A stretch of 64,000 nt of DNA from Lampris incognitus. Taxonomy: Eukaryota; Chordata; Actinopteri; Lampriformes; Lampridae. This document shows positions 61,559 through 64,000 of the stretch, piece by piece (position 1 is the stretch's first letter; each line of letters begins with the position of its first letter). Under the pieces are notes generated by a model that saw only the letters and a program-made list of their open reading frames with translations, made no database searches and had not been told where the DNA came from. The position numbers and the translations under genes were made by a program. The stretch spans positions 19,185,126 to 19,249,125 of the forward strand of contig NC_079224.1 of assembly GCF_029633865.1 (NCBI RefSeq). Direction: 5' to 3'.

Positions 61559-64000
61559 AAGCAGTTTCTCGGTATTTTCAAAGAAGAGAAAGTGTTGGGG
61601 CAAGAATAATCCAAACAGGAACAATCATGTTGACCACAGTCTCCTCTTAAAACTAAAGACATAATTACATTCGACCATTAACATTAGAAAACATTTCCAG
61701 AGAATCATGGTGATTAATAACTTTGCCATGGGTCAAATTTCTACCAGACAACTCTGGAACTGTTGCGTTCTGAACACCCTGAAGATCTCAAGGCTGTTGA
61801 AACCCACCTTGACAGAATACGGTCATCATGTATAGAGGAGGTTAGTGATTGTTTATTTTATTTTATGCATTTTTTTTCCTTTATTGCCTTAACCTACTAT
61901 GAATGTGATGTCTGCTTTGAAACCCAGACAAATGATGCTGTCATGGAAGCACCCGAGGCAAACTTCATGAAGCTGGTACAAGGCCTCATTGAGGACATTG
62001 ATGGGAGGGAGCATTTCCTCAAGGTAAAATGCATCTCGTGTTTCAGTTGATTAAGGCCAAATAGTAGACGAGTGCCAATACCAAACTGCTTCAGGGCTGT
62101 TCATATCAGAGGTGGGGGACGCAGATCACATGACTCCACTTGCACATTTAATGACTTTGATTTCAGTGACTCACTTGAGACTTGCCTTGGGTTTGATATG
62201 CTATACGTGATTTGGACAGGATTTTAAATGAACCAAGGCTTTTGAAAAGTATACCTATCCCTTTTTTTGTATTTCTTAAATAGCCACAGGAACACAATAA
62301 ATACCCCAGGTACCCAAACCAACAAAAACACCTGCTGGTGACATAATAAAATCATACAAGGTAAAGGAGTCTGCCTGGCATTATCCTTGGAAAACTCTGC
62401 AACTTTTTCTCAAGACTTTTTTTAAATTGGCTGTGGGGTGTGTTATGTTGTGCAAAGTTGTGCAAACTGAAATATCTGCCTAATCTAATCAGCCCAACTT
62501 TTGAGTCAAATAATTAAGGTTGTTATCTGCCAATATTTTCATCAAACAAATGAGTTTGCGTACCATGTCTTTCATCCACTTATATTGTGTGAGGTCATCC
62601 ATGCAGGCTTCTAGAAGGACAATTTTATTATCCCTCTCATTGCTCAGCTCCCTTAGGGCTTTAATTTCATTTATCATGTCTTCAGGAAGGCTTTGTTTGC
62701 CCTGTTGGTCTTGGAGCAATTGATTTAGCTGATCCATTTTTTTGATGTTGTTCGTCAATTTCTTGTTGTTGTACGCTGATCGTTTTCATAGCAGCTGAAA
62801 ACTTATCACTTAATGCTTTTAACTGTTCCTTTAACCAATCGACGATGCCTTTACTCACGTCATTGCCATTACCCGCACCGTTTCTCTTGGGCATGTTGCC
62901 GGCCGGTTTCCTCCCACAGTCCAAAGGCATGTAGGTCAGGTGAATCGACCGTACTAAATTGTCCCTAGGTGTGAATGTATGTGTCGGCCCTGTGATGGCC
63001 TGGCAGCCTGTCCAGGGTGTCTCCCCGCCTGCCGCCCAATGACTGCTGGGATAGGCTCCAGCATCCTTGCAACCCTGAGAGCAGGGTAAGTGGTTTGGAT
63101 AATGGATGGATGGTGAACTGTATGAACTTTGTTTGCTTAATCCAATTAGTCAGATGCTTTAGCTGAATAATTATGAAATGAAACCTAACTGACCTCCAAA
63201 ATTTGAAAGAAAAATACTCACGGACAATGTGTTCGGCAGCTTGCTCAAGCCATCCGTCCTTGGGGTCAACTAGGGGTTGTTTGATGTCTTTTCTCACTCG
63301 CCCAACTTGTGCTTCAAGGCCATGTAAATATCCAGAATTGTAGCTTTTAATAATGTGTTACGTTAACACTTTATGTTGCAAATAAAACTTGACAAGAGTG
63401 CGGTTGTGTCCCAGGTTTTATTTTTTATCAGATAATAGTTTACACAGATGAACTGCTTGCACAATTGTTGCTGTATGTCTACATTTTTGAGTAGAATTTG
63501 TCGGTCGCGGTTTGTAAACACACCAGAAGTGTGCGCCGCCTGACCGCAGTAGCCAGAACACATCCCAGTGTACAGGCCAACTCCGTGTCATTCTTCATCC
63601 CCGTCCTCCCCTTCAGTGCTCACCAGCGGGTGAAAACCAACCCCAGATTCACTCTCATTTTGGAACGGGCTTTGTCCGCTTGGCATTTCGCCTCGCTATA
63701 TTTGCATCTTTGCTGTGTCCTCCATTGACCTAGCATCCTTTTGGATGCATGCTTACGATCTTGATCTGGCACCTGGTCACTATGTTTTTATAGAGTCAAT
63801 GGTTAATGCCCAGAAACATCCCATATACATCAAAATAAGAAAATACAAGCAGAGGACAGGGTCTCTGCAGATACAGACACCGCCATACACATCTAGTGGG
63901 TCATAAGTGATGATTGAGATGGTGTTTTTTTTTTTGGGGGGGGGGGTCCCCTTTTACTCCCCAATTGTACTTGGCCATTTACCCTATTTTCCAAGTTGTC

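Overview
The window is nuclear DNA of a ray-finned (teleost) fish. Evidence: vertebrate genes with many introns and GT-AG splice sites, a Nav1.5-type sodium channel, a TINF2_N/C2H2 zinc-finger gene family that I know from fishes, several tRNA-derived SINE families, Tc1, hAT, LINE and Ty3/gypsy remnants, and long CA/GT, CTAT and CT microsatellites. The species cannot be named from the sequence.

Positions 1-30570 (+ strand) hold the 3' two thirds of a voltage-gated sodium channel alpha subunit gene, best matched to SCN5A (Nav1.5; fish scn5laa or scn5lab). I place 19 coding exons whose reading phases all join, giving 1,619 codons from the domain I pore loop to the stop at 30568-30570. Exons for the N-terminus and domain I S1-S5 lie upstream of the window. 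The DEKA filter, four pore loops, the S4 helices of domains II-IV, the ankyrin-G motif, the IFM inactivation gate, the IQ motif, a PPSY motif and a C-terminal PDZ-type ligand are all readable. The intron before the IFM exon looks like the rare AT-AC intron known at this site in sodium channel genes.

Positions 30571-47700 are the 3' flank of the channel gene and a gene-poor block of decayed transposable elements: SINEs, an L2-like LINE broken by SINEs, a minus-strand Ty3/gypsy integrase remnant, and a plus-strand APE-type LINE that carries a nested minus-strand LINE, itself carrying a tRNA-derived SINE.

Positions 47784-54653 hold a complete gene for a 683-residue protein with an N-terminal TINF2_N (shelterin TIN2-like) domain on five short exons and about twelve C2H2 fingers on one long last exon. 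A head-to-tail paralogue starts at 55395. Its first four coding exons are present and the rest lies beyond the window. Both genes share exon phases and nearly the same exon lengths. Transposons sit very close to their splice sites: a Tc1-like element with IR/DR ends 43 bp before an acceptor, and a SINE whose target duplication overlaps a donor.

The most notable points are the AT-AC intron with an equal-length GT-AG alternative, unusual residues in the channel's outer pore, the tandem TINF2_N zinc-finger pair, several insertions with intact target duplications beside splice donors, and one SINE family inserted eight times in the channel introns, always in the sense direction.
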